DNA of 64,000 bases from Brachyspira sp. SAP_772 (GTDB lineage: Bacteria; Spirochaetota; Brachyspiria; Brachyspirales; Brachyspiraceae): assembly GCF_009755885.1 (NCBI RefSeq), contig NZ_VYIX01000001.1, positions 310,001 to 374,000 on the forward strand, given 5' to 3'. How positions within the stretch are numbered: position 1 is the stretch's first letter; each line of letters begins with the position of its first letter. The notes under the pieces are model-generated. The model was given only the letters and a program-made list of their open reading frames with translations, did not search any database and was not told the origin of the DNA. A program made the position numbers and the translations under genes. Shown one piece after another: positions 28,709-36,814 of the stretch.

Positions 28709-29878
28709 TTATAATAAAGTCTCTATAAACTGCTTTGCAACCCTTGGGCTTCTTCCTGCACTTCTTATAGCATAACTTTCTGCTTGTTTTATAAGTTCTT
28801 CTTTATCTATTTGTATATTATAGTCTTTTGCATATGATAACACTATATCTACAAATAAATCCTTATCTGGTCTTTGGAAAGTTATAACTATACCAAATCT
28901 GTTTGTTAAACTCATTATCTGCTGAATAGTGTCTTCTACGTGTATATCATCTCCTGTCCTGTCATTAAAATTTTCTTTTATTAAATGCCTATAATTTGAA
29001 GTTACATAAACTACTATATTTTGTGGAAAAGAGTTTACTCCGCCTTCAAGTACTGCTTTTAAATATGAGAAACTGTCATCATTAGAAGAAAAAGTTAAAT
29101 CATCTATGAATATTATAAATTTAAGTGGACTTAAACTTAGTTTTTGTATTATATCTGTGATAAATGATAATTGACTTTTTTTAACTTCAATAAGCCTTAA
29201 ACCTTCATCTTTAAACATATTGGCAATAGCTTTTATAGTGCTGCTTTTACCAGTACCAGCATCACCATAAAGAAGTATATTATTAGCCTTTTTTCCTTCT
29301 AATAAGACCCTAGTGTTTTGTATTACTTTCTCTCTTTCTCTCTCATAACCATATAATTGTTTTATATCTTGTTTATCTTGATGTTCTGCTTTTGTTATGT
29401 TGTTTCTTTCATCAAGTGTGAACATATTGTTGTTATAAAATATTCCATAGCCTTTTTTGCTAATTTCTTTTATATGACTAGAGTATATATTATAAAAATC
29501 AATTTTTTTTGTTTCTAACCCTGCAAAATTATTATAAATATCAGACAAATTAATTTCAGATAAATAACTAAAAAAATCTAATTCTTCTTTTAAAGCATTT
29601 TCTATGTTTTTATTTATATTTTGTTTTAATAATATTTTTTTTATATATATGTTATCATCTCTAAATATATATTCTAATAAATACTCTCCTATATTATCAT
29701 TATTATTATAAAGTTCATTTAAAAAATCGTAATATAAAGATGTTGTTTCTGTATCATCATTAGAATTATATTTTAATAACTTTATTAATTTTTTTATAGT
29801 TTTTGTTTTTAATATTTCTCTAAATATTATTAATTTTGAAAAACCAATTATTATTTTTTCTTTCATAATTTTTCTCAC
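28709..29878 (-). CDS. DUF815 family AAA ATPase
   Basis: A 389-residue protein. The first 170 residues are helical and of unknown role; residues 170-389 are an AAA-type ATPase of the DUF815 family. Walker A is YGDAGTGKSS (about 203-213), Walker B FIIFIDDLTF (about 252-261), and SLTNRFGIVITFQRPDK and RSAGRSPRVAKQFIETLL match family blocks. The start shown is a GTG that overlaps the dxr stop (GTGA); an ATG four codons later is equally possible. Function is unknown. It is translationally coupled to dxr, but this need not mean shared function. Confidence 0.82.
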   Translation of the reverse strand: MRKIMKEKIIIGFSKLIIFREILKTKTIKKLIKLLKYNSNDDTETTSLYYDFLNELYNNNDNIGEYLLEYIFRDDNIYIKKILLKQNINKNIENALKEELDFFSYLSEINLSDIYNNFAGLETKKIDFYNIYSSHIKEISKKGYGIFYNNNMFTLDERNNITKAEHQDKQDIKQLYGYEREREKVIQNTRVLLEGKKANNILLYGDAGTGKSSTIKAIANMFKDEGLRLIEVKKSQLSFITDIIQKLSLSPLKFIIFIDDLTFSSNDDSFSYLKAVLEGGVNSFPQNIVVYVTSNYRHLIKENFNDRTGDDIHVEDTIQQIMSLTNRFGIVITFQRPDKDLFVDIVLSYAKDYNIQIDKEELIKQAESYAIRSAGRSPRVAKQFIETLL

Positions 29879-31029
29879 ATATGTTTTATAGTTTCTATTA
29901 ATTTTAAAGTTTCTTTTCTTGTTTCATTATCAATTTTTATAATATTTTCCACAGTAAGCGGTATATGCGAAACATTAATTTTTACCATTCTCGCTACTAT
30001 ATCAAATATTTCTGTAAATCTTATCTTTCTTTCCAAAAAAGAATATACACATACTTCATTAGCAGCATTTAATATGCAAGGATATAATCCTCCCTTTTTG
30101 CCGCATTCATAAGCAAGTTTTAGCATAATAAACTTATCAAAATCCATCTTATAAAAATTAATCTCACTATGTTCATAAAGTTTTAATTTTTCAAATGGTG
30201 TACCTTTTACTTCAGGGTAGGTGAGGGCATGTTGTATAGGAAGACGCATATCATTTTTTCCAATTTGTGCATATATCTCCCCATCTACAAACTCAACCAT
30301 AGAATGTATTAAACTTTGAGGGTGTATAATAGTTTCTATTTTATCATAATCCAAATTAAATAAATGATGAGCTTCTATTACTTCAAAGCCCTTATTCATC
30401 ATAGTGGCACTATCTATTGTAATTTTTCCGCCCATATTCCAAGTAGGATGTTTTAAAGCCATTTCCACTGTAACATTTTTTAACTCTTCTTTTGGAGTTC
30501 TAAAGAAAGGTCCTCCAGATGCTGTTATTATTACTTTTGAAATTTCTACATTGCTAAAATGATTTAATATTTGAAAAATTGCAGAATGTTCGCTGTCTAT
30601 TGGCACCAATTTAGCATTATGTTTTTTTAATAAATCATTAATTATATCTCCGCCTACAACTAATGTTTCTTTATTTGCTAATGCCACCATTTTAGATTTT
30701 TTTATTGCTTCTATTGTTGGAAGAAAACCTGAATAGCCTACTAAAGCATTTACTAATATGTCAAAATCAATATCTTTTACAAAATCAGCTATACTTCCTT
30801 CATAGATATTAACATTGATATTAAATTTTTTGAACTTTTCTAAAGCTTCCTGAGAAGAGATATGCACATATTTTGGTTTGAATTTCATGCATTCTTCTTT
30901 TAATACATCGATTTTTGTGTTTGTAGTAATTCCTACTATTTCAAAGTCATTATAAAAATGTTCTATTACCGAGCAAGTATTCACTCCTATAGAACCAGTA
31001 GCACCAAGTATGAGAACTCTTTTTTTCAT
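29875..31029 (-). CDS. dxr: 1-Deoxy-D-xylulose 5-phosphate reductoisomerase
   Basis: Second enzyme of the non-mevalonate isoprenoid pathway: NADPH-dependent conversion of DXP to MEP. The NADPH fold starts ILGATGSIGVNTCSVIEHF; VALANKETLVVGGD, PIDSEHSAIFQ (metal ligands Asp and Glu), ITASGGPF and HPTWNMGGKITIDSATMMNKG (substrate loop) are intact. Length 384 residues is normal. It makes precursors for undecaprenyl phosphate, used by the envelope genes nearby. It overlaps the DUF815 gene by 4 bases. Confidence 0.96.
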   Translation of the reverse strand: MKKRVLILGATGSIGVNTCSVIEHFYNDFEIVGITTNTKIDVLKEECMKFKPKYVHISSQEALEKFKKFNINVNIYEGSIADFVKDIDFDILVNALVGYSGFLPTIEAIKKSKMVALANKETLVVGGDIINDLLKKHNAKLVPIDSEHSAIFQILNHFSNVEISKVIITASGGPFFRTPKEELKNVTVEMALKHPTWNMGGKITIDSATMMNKGFEVIEAHHLFNLDYDKIETIIHPQSLIHSMVEFVDGEIYAQIGKNDMRLPIQHALTYPEVKGTPFEKLKLYEHSEINFYKMDFDKFIMLKLAYECGKKGGLYPCILNAANEVCVYSFLERKIRFTEIFDIVARMVKINVSHIPLTVENIIKIDNETRKETLKLIETIKHM

Positions 31030-31094
31030 TGAAAATTAATCCTTAAATATATTATAAAGAATAATATATCTTAAGATTAATTATTTCAAGTATG

Positions 31095-31122
31095 ATGAGA
31101 TGATTAGTTTATAATCATCTCA
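31095..31122. terminator. Hairpin after the ferredoxin gene
   Basis: TGAGATGATT and AATCATCTCA form a perfect 10-bp stem with an 8-base loop, 13 bases beyond the ferredoxin stop codon. T-rich sequence lies on the plus-strand side only, so it is not a classic terminator for the minus-strand gene. It could serve as an RNA stabiliser or weak terminator. Confidence 0.45.
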
Positions 31123-31135
31123 TTATTATTTTTTA

Positions 31136-31945
31136 TTAGATTATTTCTCCATCTATGGATATAGTGTATTCTTTTATTATGATGTTTTTATTTGCTTTTT
31201 TAAGAGCTGCTTCTACTATCATTTCAACACCTCCGCAGCAAGGCACTTCCATACGAACTATTGTAATAGATTTAATATTTTTTGTTTCAAATATATTAGC
31301 GAGTTTTTCAATATATGAATCTATGTCGCTATCAAGTTTAGGACACAACATCATAAGCACTTTGCCTTTCAAGAATTTTGAATGGAAATTTGCATAAGTA
31401 AAAGGAACACAATCTGCACTAATAAGTAAATCTATATCATTAAGATAGGTGGCATTTGGGTTCATAAGTTTTAGCTGTATAGGCCAATTTCTTAACTCAG
31501 AATCCATCTTTATATTGTTGTTGGATGTAGGCATTTTATCTCTCATGTCCCTTTGCATGCTTCCGGGACATCCGCAAGGTTTGTTTTCTTCCATGTTAGG
31601 TACCTCCAAATTATTATCTTTTAAATATTTTATAGCTTCATTAAAAAGCTTATCTTCTCCATGCTCTTTTAAATGTTTTAGATGAGCCTTTATTACATTA
31701 GCACCGCCTTTAGCAATATTTACCATTACTTTTTGTTCATTATATTCTTCTGCTTCTCTCTCTTCTATAGTCATTGCATTTTCTGGGCATTTTTTTATGC
31801 AAGCTCCAAGCCCGTCACAAAATAAATCGCTTATAAGTCTTGCTTTTCCGTCTATTATTTGTAAAGCTCCCTCAGGACAATCTGGTATGCATTCTCCACA
31901 GCCTGTGCATTTATCTTCATCTATTTTTATTATTCTTCTTTTCAT
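31136..31945 (-). CDS. 4Fe-4S ferredoxin-domain protein
   Basis: A 269-residue cytoplasmic iron-sulphur protein. The N-terminal 60 residues contain two ferredoxin clusters: CTGCGECIPDCPEGA with its partner, and CDGLGACIKKCPENA. A middle Cys motif PCGCPGSM (about residue 123) and a C-terminal RMEVPCCGGVEMIV (about residue 233) may bind further clusters. The domain after residue 150 includes ISADCVPFTYANFHSKFLKGK. Similar proteins are annotated as ferredoxins in many anaerobes with no clear partner. Divergent from a CRP/FNR regulator that probably controls it. Confidence 0.85.
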   Translation of the reverse strand: MKRRIIKIDEDKCTGCGECIPDCPEGALQIIDGKARLISDLFCDGLGACIKKCPENAMTIEEREAEEYNEQKVMVNIAKGGANVIKAHLKHLKEHGEDKLFNEAIKYLKDNNLEVPNMEENKPCGCPGSMQRDMRDKMPTSNNNIKMDSELRNWPIQLKLMNPNATYLNDIDLLISADCVPFTYANFHSKFLKGKVLMMLCPKLDSDIDSYIEKLANIFETKNIKSITIVRMEVPCCGGVEMIVEAALKKANKNIIIKEYTISIDGEII

Positions 31946-32012
31946 TTTGCTTAAACTCCTATTTATAAAAGTTATTAATTGTTTTTATAATACTATTTTT
32001 TATAAAAAACTC

Positions 32013-32028
32013 AGTTGCTATGGCAACT
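32013..32028. promoter_or_regulatory. FNR-like palindrome (operator)
   Basis: AGTTGC-TATG-GCAACT is a perfect palindrome with 6-bp arms and a 4-base spacer, the geometry of FNR/CRP-family sites. It lies between the divergent ferredoxin and regulator genes. A TATTAT -10 for the ferredoxin gene at 31987-31992 (minus strand) would place the palindrome centre about 41 bases upstream of its transcription start, the position of class II activator sites. Confidence 0.65.
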
Positions 32029-32036
32029 AGATAATA

Positions 32037-32064
32037 TTGATTTTTTAATAAAAAGTACTATATT
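32037..32064 (+). promoter_or_regulatory. Possible promoter of the CRP/FNR regulator
   Basis: TTGATT and TATATT are 16 bases apart, starting 9 bases from the palindrome, so regulator binding could affect its own promoter. Confidence 0.4.
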
Positions 32065-32092
32065 AGTTATTATATAATTGAGAGTTTGAGTT

Positions 32093-32734
32093 ATGGAAGA
32101 GTATATAGATATAATATTAAAATCAAGTTTATTTAATAATATAGAGAGAGATAATATTCTTAATATAATTAATAGTTTTGGATATCAAAATAAATCATAT
32201 AAAAAAGGAAATACTATTATAGACATAGGAGATCGTATAGAGCATATTTATTTAATATTAGATGGAATGGTAGAAGTTTCAAAAGAATATGATGATGCAA
32301 GAAAAAACATAGTTAATATATTAAATGCTGGAGATATTTTTGCAGAATCTTTTGCATTATCTACAAAGAAGATTTCTACAATACAGGCATTATCTTTTAC
32401 CAATACTAAGATATTAAAAATAAATACTAATAATATTTTTAGTAATGCAATTTTTTTGCAAAATCTCATTAAAGTTTTATCTGATAAAAATATATTTCTC
32501 TCTATAAAAAATGATATATTAAGTCAAAAAAGTTTAAGAAGTAAAATAATGCTTTATTTAAAATATATGTCTAATATACAAAAATCTAATAATATAGTAA
32601 TACCGTATAATAGAGATAAATTAGCAGAGTTTATATCTTCAGATAGAAGTGCATTATCAAGAGAATTAAATAGACTATCAAAAGAAAAAATAATAAAACT
32701 TGAAGGCAACAAAATAACAATTTTAAAACATTAA
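32093..32734 (+). CDS. CRP/FNR family transcriptional regulator
   Basis: A 213-residue regulator. Residues 20-115 are a cyclic-nucleotide-binding-type beta-barrel (YKKGNTIIDIGDRIEHIYLILDGMVEVS, INILNAGDIFAE). The C-terminal winged helix includes RDKLAEFISSDRSALSRELNRLSKEKII with DRSALSRELNRL as recognition helix. It has no cysteine at all, so it cannot carry an FNR-type iron-sulphur sensor; the ligand is probably a small molecule, heme or other. Relatives of this subtype (HcpR and others) control redox genes in anaerobes. The divergent ferredoxin and shared palindrome make that gene the likely target. The stop lies 3 bases from the convergent Rrf2 gene. Confidence 0.88.
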   Translation: MEEYIDIILKSSLFNNIERDNILNIINSFGYQNKSYKKGNTIIDIGDRIEHIYLILDGMVEVSKEYDDARKNIVNILNAGDIFAESFALSTKKISTIQALSFTNTKILKINTNNIFSNAIFLQNLIKVLSDKNIFLSIKNDILSQKSLRSKIMLYLKYMSNIQKSNNIVIPYNRDKLAEFISSDRSALSRELNRLSKEKIIKLEGNKITILKH

Positions 32735-32737
32735 AAA

Positions 32738-33178
32738 CTACTTATTCATAAAGTCTAAATGCTTTTTTCTTTTTTTCACTTCATCAACTATTTTTTTGAT
32801 AGTGATTTTGGATAATGATTTTTCAAAGTCTTCTTTTACACTATTAAACTCTTCTCCAAGTACATCAAACATAGCACAACCAACCGGACAAACATGATTA
32901 GGGTGATGAAAACTAAATAGTCCTCTTTCTTCTTCTGTGAATACTGCTTTATATATTGACAGCAATGTTATATCTTTTTCATCTTTTATAAGTTTGCTTC
33001 CCTTTTTAGTTGTTTCAACTATTCCAGCATCTTGAAGTTTTAATAGAATTCTTCTTATTAGGGCGGGATTAGTTTTTACGCTTTTTGCAAGCAGATGAGA
33101 AGTAGTGCCTTCATTTTCAAAAAAGGCTATGCATAAAACTATATGTGTAGCAACTGATAATTTAGTGTTAATCTTCAT
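32738..33178 (-). CDS. Rrf2 family transcriptional regulator
   Basis: A 146-residue Rrf2-type winged-helix regulator: MKINTKLSVATHIVLCIAFF start, HLLAKSVKTNPALIRRILLKLQDAGIVETTKKGSKLI as the DNA-binding domain. The C-terminal half has HVCPVGCAMF at about residues 96-105, but not the full three-Cys cluster of IscR or NsrR, so iron-sulphur sensing is uncertain. The divergent beta-propeller lipoprotein pair is the likely target. The predicted -10 ends 6 bases before the ATG and no ribosome-binding site is present, suggesting a leaderless message. Confidence 0.88.
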   Translation of the reverse strand: MKINTKLSVATHIVLCIAFFENEGTTSHLLAKSVKTNPALIRRILLKLQDAGIVETTKKGSKLIKDEKDITLLSIYKAVFTEEERGLFSFHHPNHVCPVGCAMFDVLGEEFNSVKEDFEKSLSKITIKKIVDEVKKRKKHLDFMNK

Positions 33179-33184
33179 GATATT

Positions 33185-33213
33185 ATAATAAATTTAATAA
33201 GCATAATAGTCAA
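33185..33213 (-). promoter_or_regulatory. Promoter of the Rrf2 gene (leaderless)
   Basis: On the minus strand TTGACT and TATTAT are 17 bases apart. The -10 ends 6 bases from the ATG, so transcription should begin at or next to the start codon. No ribosome-binding site fits between them. Confidence 0.6.
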
Positions 33214-33230
33214 TAGTTTTTTATTTTTAG

Positions 33231-33255
33231 TATTGTAACTGTTTTGGTAACAATA
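33231..33255. promoter_or_regulatory. Inverted repeat, candidate Rrf2 operator
   Basis: TATTGTAACT and GGTAACAATA are inverted with 8 of 10 positions matching, spaced 5 bases apart. It covers the region where the -35 of the lipoprotein gene should be (a TATAAT -10 lies at 33276-33281) and is upstream of the Rrf2 promoter. A repressor bound here would block the lipoprotein promoter. Confidence 0.5.
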
Positions 33256-33333
33256 TTTTGTTTAAAGACTATTGATATAATATTGAAAGTGCTGTATAAA
33301 TTTTTTTAATGAATAAATAAAGAGGAGAAAAAA

Positions 33334-34272
33334 ATGAATAAACTTTTTTTAATTTTATCATTAGTAGTATTTGCAGTTTCTTGTTCAAATAATTCTGGAG
33401 ATGGAACAACTAAAGCTAGCAGCAGTACTTCAGGAGCTCAATATGTAAAAAAAGCGGTTGCTATTAATGTTGAAGGATTAGCAGCACCTGAGAGTGTTAA
33501 GTTTAGAAATGGTAAATTATATATAGCAAATTTGGGAGACCCTAATGCACCTAAAGACGGATTTATCATTGTTGCTAATGAAGATGGTTCTAACCCTCAA
33601 AAACTTTTTGAAGGTGAATTGGATAGCCCTAAAGGTTTTTCTTTCTTAAATGATGATATTATTATTATACCTGATCAAGTTAATGATAGCTCTATGACAG
33701 GTAATTTAGTATTAGCTAATGTAAAAGAAAATAAAATAATAACTAAACTTCCTATAGAAGGCTCTAAATTCTTAAATGATACAGTAGTTATAACTCCTAC
33801 AAAAGTAGCATTAACTGACACTGGTGCTTCTACAGTTCATTTCGTAAATGTTGATAATAATTCAGCTTTATCTATTACTTCATCAGTAACAGGTGTAGTT
33901 GGTGCTAATGGCATATTCTTAGATAACGGAGTATTATATATAGCAGGAAGCACATTCGGAGGCGATGCTAATGGAGGCGATATTTATACTTTAAATATAG
34001 ACGGTACAGGCTTAACTAAATGGACAGCTTCAAGATTGGGTGCTGGTGCTTTAGATGGTATAGCTATTGCAAACGGAAAGTTATATGTTTCTGATTGGGG
34101 CGAAAACGGTGCTAATAATAATGCTTGTATTTATGTGTTTGATTTAAATACTAAAGAGCAGATTGAAAAAATTGAAGGTTCTTTGTCTGGTGTTGCTGAT
34201 ATAGATTTAGTTAATAATGTTATATATATACCAGAGCTTTCTACAAGCTTAATTAAGAAAGTACAATTATAA
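33334..34272 (+). CDS. Beta-propeller (SMP-30/NHL-like) lipoprotein, copy 1
   Basis: A 312-residue lipoprotein: signal with lipobox FAVSC (Cys at residue 17) followed by a Ser/Thr-rich linker. The mature part is built of repeated four-strand blades, seen in APESVKFRNGKLYIANLGD, DSPKGFSFLNDDIIIIPDQ, GANGIFLDNGVLYIAGS and LDGIAIANGKLYVSDWGE, the pattern of SMP-30/gluconolactonase or NHL propellers. The ligand or substrate is unknown. AGGAG lies 8 bases before the ATG. Paralogue of the next gene; both are divergent from the Rrf2 regulator. Confidence 0.82.
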   Translation: MNKLFLILSLVVFAVSCSNNSGDGTTKASSSTSGAQYVKKAVAINVEGLAAPESVKFRNGKLYIANLGDPNAPKDGFIIVANEDGSNPQKLFEGELDSPKGFSFLNDDIIIIPDQVNDSSMTGNLVLANVKENKIITKLPIEGSKFLNDTVVITPTKVALTDTGASTVHFVNVDNNSALSITSSVTGVVGANGIFLDNGVLYIAGSTFGGDANGGDIYTLNIDGTGLTKWTASRLGAGALDGIAIANGKLYVSDWGENGANNNACIYVFDLNTKEQIEKIEGSLSGVADIDLVNNVIYIPELSTSLIKKVQL

Positions 34273-34314
34273 TTTATTATATAATTTTCTTGTATAATTT
34301 ATAAATAATTATAA

Positions 34315-34351
34315 GCATATATTATAATTCGATTATAATATGTGCTTTTTT
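34315..34351 (+). terminator. Terminator after propeller lipoprotein 1
   Basis: A 14-bp stem (GCATATATTATAAT with one mismatch to its partner) and a 3-base loop is followed by a run of T residues, 42 bases after the stop codon. This suggests that copy 2 is transcribed from its own promoter. Confidence 0.75.
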
Positions 34352-34428
34352 ATTTTTATCATAATTTTATATTGATATAGATTATAAATAATATATTTTT
34401 AAAATAAAAAATGTTATGGAGTTTTTTT

Positions 34429-35334
34429 ATGAATAAAATTATATTAGCGTTATTTTTTATAATAATATTTATTGTTTCATGCAATAAACAAAATTCTTCA
34501 TCATCTAATAATAAAAAAGAAGCTGTGTTAATAGATGTTGAAGGCACTGCTGCACCTGAAAGTATAAGATTAAGAAATGGAAAATTATATATTGCAAATA
34601 TTGGAAATACAGGCAAAGCAAATGACGGCTTTTTCTTATGTGTTAATGAAGACGGCTCTAATCCAATAAAACTCTTTGAAGGAGAATTAGATTCACCTAA
34701 GGGGTTTTATTTTATCACTGATGATATTATTGCTATTGCTGATCAAGATGATGAGACAGAATTAGCTGGAAATGTGGTGCTTGCCAATGTTAAAGATAAT
34801 ACTATAATAACAAAACTCGCTATAAATGATGCCAAATTATTAAATGATGTAGTTGCAATAGATGATAATACTATAGCAGTTACAGATACAGGAAAGAGTA
34901 GGGTATATATAATAAAAATAGAAAATAACTCATCGCTTTCTATTGTAAACACTATTGAAAATGTTTATGGTGCTAATGGAATAGCTTTTAATGATGGTAT
35001 ATTGTATGTTGTTTCAAATGGATTTATGGGAGCAGAAAATACGGGTTATATATATTCTTTTAATGCAGATGGAAGCGGATTAGGTAAATGGATAGATTCT
35101 ATAATAGGCTCAGGCGGATTAGACGGTATAGCTGTATATAACAATAAACTATATGTTACAGATTGGGGTGAAGGAGGAACTAATGCTTCTATATATGTAT
35201 TTGATATAAGCACAAAAGAACAATTAGAAAAAATTGAAGGTTCTTTGATAGGTGCTGCTGATATAGATGTTATAAATGATGTTATATATATTCCAGAGAT
35301 TCCTACTGGTTTAATCAAAAAAATAGAATTATAA
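34429..35334 (+). CDS. Beta-propeller (SMP-30/NHL-like) lipoprotein, copy 2
   Basis: Paralogue of the preceding gene with a lipobox FIVSC (Cys at residue 16) and the same blade pattern: APESIRLRNGKLYIANIGN, DSPKGFYFITDDIIAIADQ, GANGIAFNDGILYVVSNG, LDGIAVYNNKLYVTDWGE. The start was placed at the ATG with GGAG 7 bases upstream rather than at an upstream in-frame ATG that would spoil the signal peptide. The strongest conservation between copies is in the blade-connecting loops, where propellers bind ligands. It is the product of a tandem duplication. Confidence 0.82.
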   Translation: MNKIILALFFIIIFIVSCNKQNSSSSNNKKEAVLIDVEGTAAPESIRLRNGKLYIANIGNTGKANDGFFLCVNEDGSNPIKLFEGELDSPKGFYFITDDIIAIADQDDETELAGNVVLANVKDNTIITKLAINDAKLLNDVVAIDDNTIAVTDTGKSRVYIIKIENNSSLSIVNTIENVYGANGIAFNDGILYVVSNGFMGAENTGYIYSFNADGSGLGKWIDSIIGSGGLDGIAVYNNKLYVTDWGEGGTNASIYVFDISTKEQLEKIEGSLIGAADIDVINDVIYIPEIPTGLIKKIEL

Positions 35335-35347
35335 TTTAAATATAATA

Positions 35348-35376
35348 GATGCATCTTTTATAGGTGCATCTTTTTT
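35348..35376 (+). terminator. Terminator after propeller lipoprotein 2
   Basis: GATGCATC and GGTGCATC pair as an 8-bp stem with one G-T pair, followed by six T residues, 14 bases after the stop codon. Confidence 0.75.
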
Positions 35377-35554
35377 GTATATAGTCAAAATTTCTAAATT
35401 TGTCATAATATGATTTCATAAAAGCCTCTGTTTTATAGATAGAAATTTATTATTTATCAACTAACTGTAAAATTTTAAACACTTCTTCTTAATTTATCTT
35501 TAAACATATCAGCAATTTATTTTAATTATTATTAATAAAAATTATATTTTAGAT

Positions 35555-35583
35555 TTGACTAATTAATAAAAATGCATTATAAT
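35555..35583 (+). promoter_or_regulatory. Promoter of hemH
   Basis: TTGACT and a perfect TATAAT lie 17 bases apart; the -10 is followed by an approximately 22-base leader to the ATG, with AAGGA as ribosome-binding site. Confidence 0.75.
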
Positions 35584-35611
35584 TAATAATTATTACTAAT
35601 AAGGATATATT

Positions 35612-36613
35612 ATGAATAAGTCTAAATATAAAAAAAGCGTTATACTATTAAATATGGGCGGACCAAAAAATATTGAGGAAATAAATACTTTTTTAGTTAA
35701 TATGTTTAATGATTATTATATTCTAAATATAAAAAACGGATTTATAAGAAATATGGTGTCAAAAAAAATAGTAAATAAAATAAAACCTGATGTTATAAGT
35801 CATTATGAAGCTATAGGAGGAAAATCTCCAATAAATGAATATACAGAAAAATTAGTAAATAAACTTAATAAATTAGACAGTTTATCAGATTATAAATATA
35901 TAATGAATTATACTCATCCTTATGCTTATGATGTATTGAAAGAATTAAAAAATAGCGGTGTAGAAGAAATTATATTATTTAGTATGTATCCTCAATATTC
36001 AGAAGTTACAGTAAAATCATCATTAGAAAGTGTTTATAAGGCTATGAAGAAACTAAAATATAATCCAAAAATTAATATAATAGACAGATATTATTATGAT
36101 GATAATTATAATAATTCTATAATAAAATTAATAAAAGATTCAATAGTAAATAAAAACTCTGAAGAATATATATTAATATTTTCAGCACACTCAATACCAA
36201 AAATGTATGCTGATAAAGGCGATCCGTATGAATATGAATGTAATTATAATACTAAAATATTAAAAGAAAAACTCTATAAGGAAGGATTATATTTTAAAGA
36301 TATTGTTCTTTCTTATCAATCAAAAATAGGAAAAATAGAATGGCTTTCTCCTGCCACAATAGACATAATAAAAAAATATAAAGGAGAAAAATTAATAATA
36401 TATCCTTTAGCATTTACAATAGACAACTCTGAAACAATTTATGAAATAGATATGGAATACAGAAAAGAAGCTATAAGTAAATATAATATAAAGGATTTTA
36501 TATTAGTACCTTGTTTAAATGATAATTTTTATTTTGCTAAAACAATCATTGAGTTATCAAACAATGCTAAAATATACAATTCAAATATATCAGATATTAA
36601 AAAAATAGTTTAA
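35612..36613 (+). CDS. hemH: Ferrochelatase
   Basis: Inserts Fe(II) into a porphyrin to make heme (or coproheme). 333 residues, normal length. Visible family features: VILLNMGGPKNIEEINTFL start, HYEAIGGKSPINEYTEKL, LFSMYPQYSEVTVKSSLE, ILIFSAHSIPKMYADKGDPY with the metal-binding His (residue about 192), and SYQSKIGKIEWLSPATIDII; the Glu in LAFTIDNSETIYEIDMEY completes the active site. It has its own promoter and no other heme-pathway gene is in the window. Whether the substrate is protoporphyrin IX or coproporphyrin III cannot be told. Confidence 0.92.
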   Translation: MNKSKYKKSVILLNMGGPKNIEEINTFLVNMFNDYYILNIKNGFIRNMVSKKIVNKIKPDVISHYEAIGGKSPINEYTEKLVNKLNKLDSLSDYKYIMNYTHPYAYDVLKELKNSGVEEIILFSMYPQYSEVTVKSSLESVYKAMKKLKYNPKINIIDRYYYDDNYNNSIIKLIKDSIVNKNSEEYILIFSAHSIPKMYADKGDPYEYECNYNTKILKEKLYKEGLYFKDIVLSYQSKIGKIEWLSPATIDIIKKYKGEKLIIYPLAFTIDNSETIYEIDMEYRKEAISKYNIKDFILVPCLNDNFYFAKTIIELSNNAKIYNSNISDIKKIV

Positions 36614-36752
36614 TAAATATAATTAAATTATTTTATTTTTATTCATATTAATTATAATTTTTTATTTATATTTTTGAATATTGATTAAGTATATTATATA
36701 TAGACATGAATAAATTTTAATATAATTAAAAAGTTTATGACAAATAATTTTC

Positions 36753-36782
36753 TTGACAATATAAGAAATAATAATATCATAT
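36753..36782 (+). promoter_or_regulatory. Possible promoter of the Gfo/Idh gene
   Basis: A perfect TTGACA is followed after 18 bases by TCATAT; the -10 is weak. It ends 32 bases before the ATG. Confidence 0.4.
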
Positions 36783-36814
36783 TTCTATAAACATTTTATA
36801 AGAGGTTTTTTATA

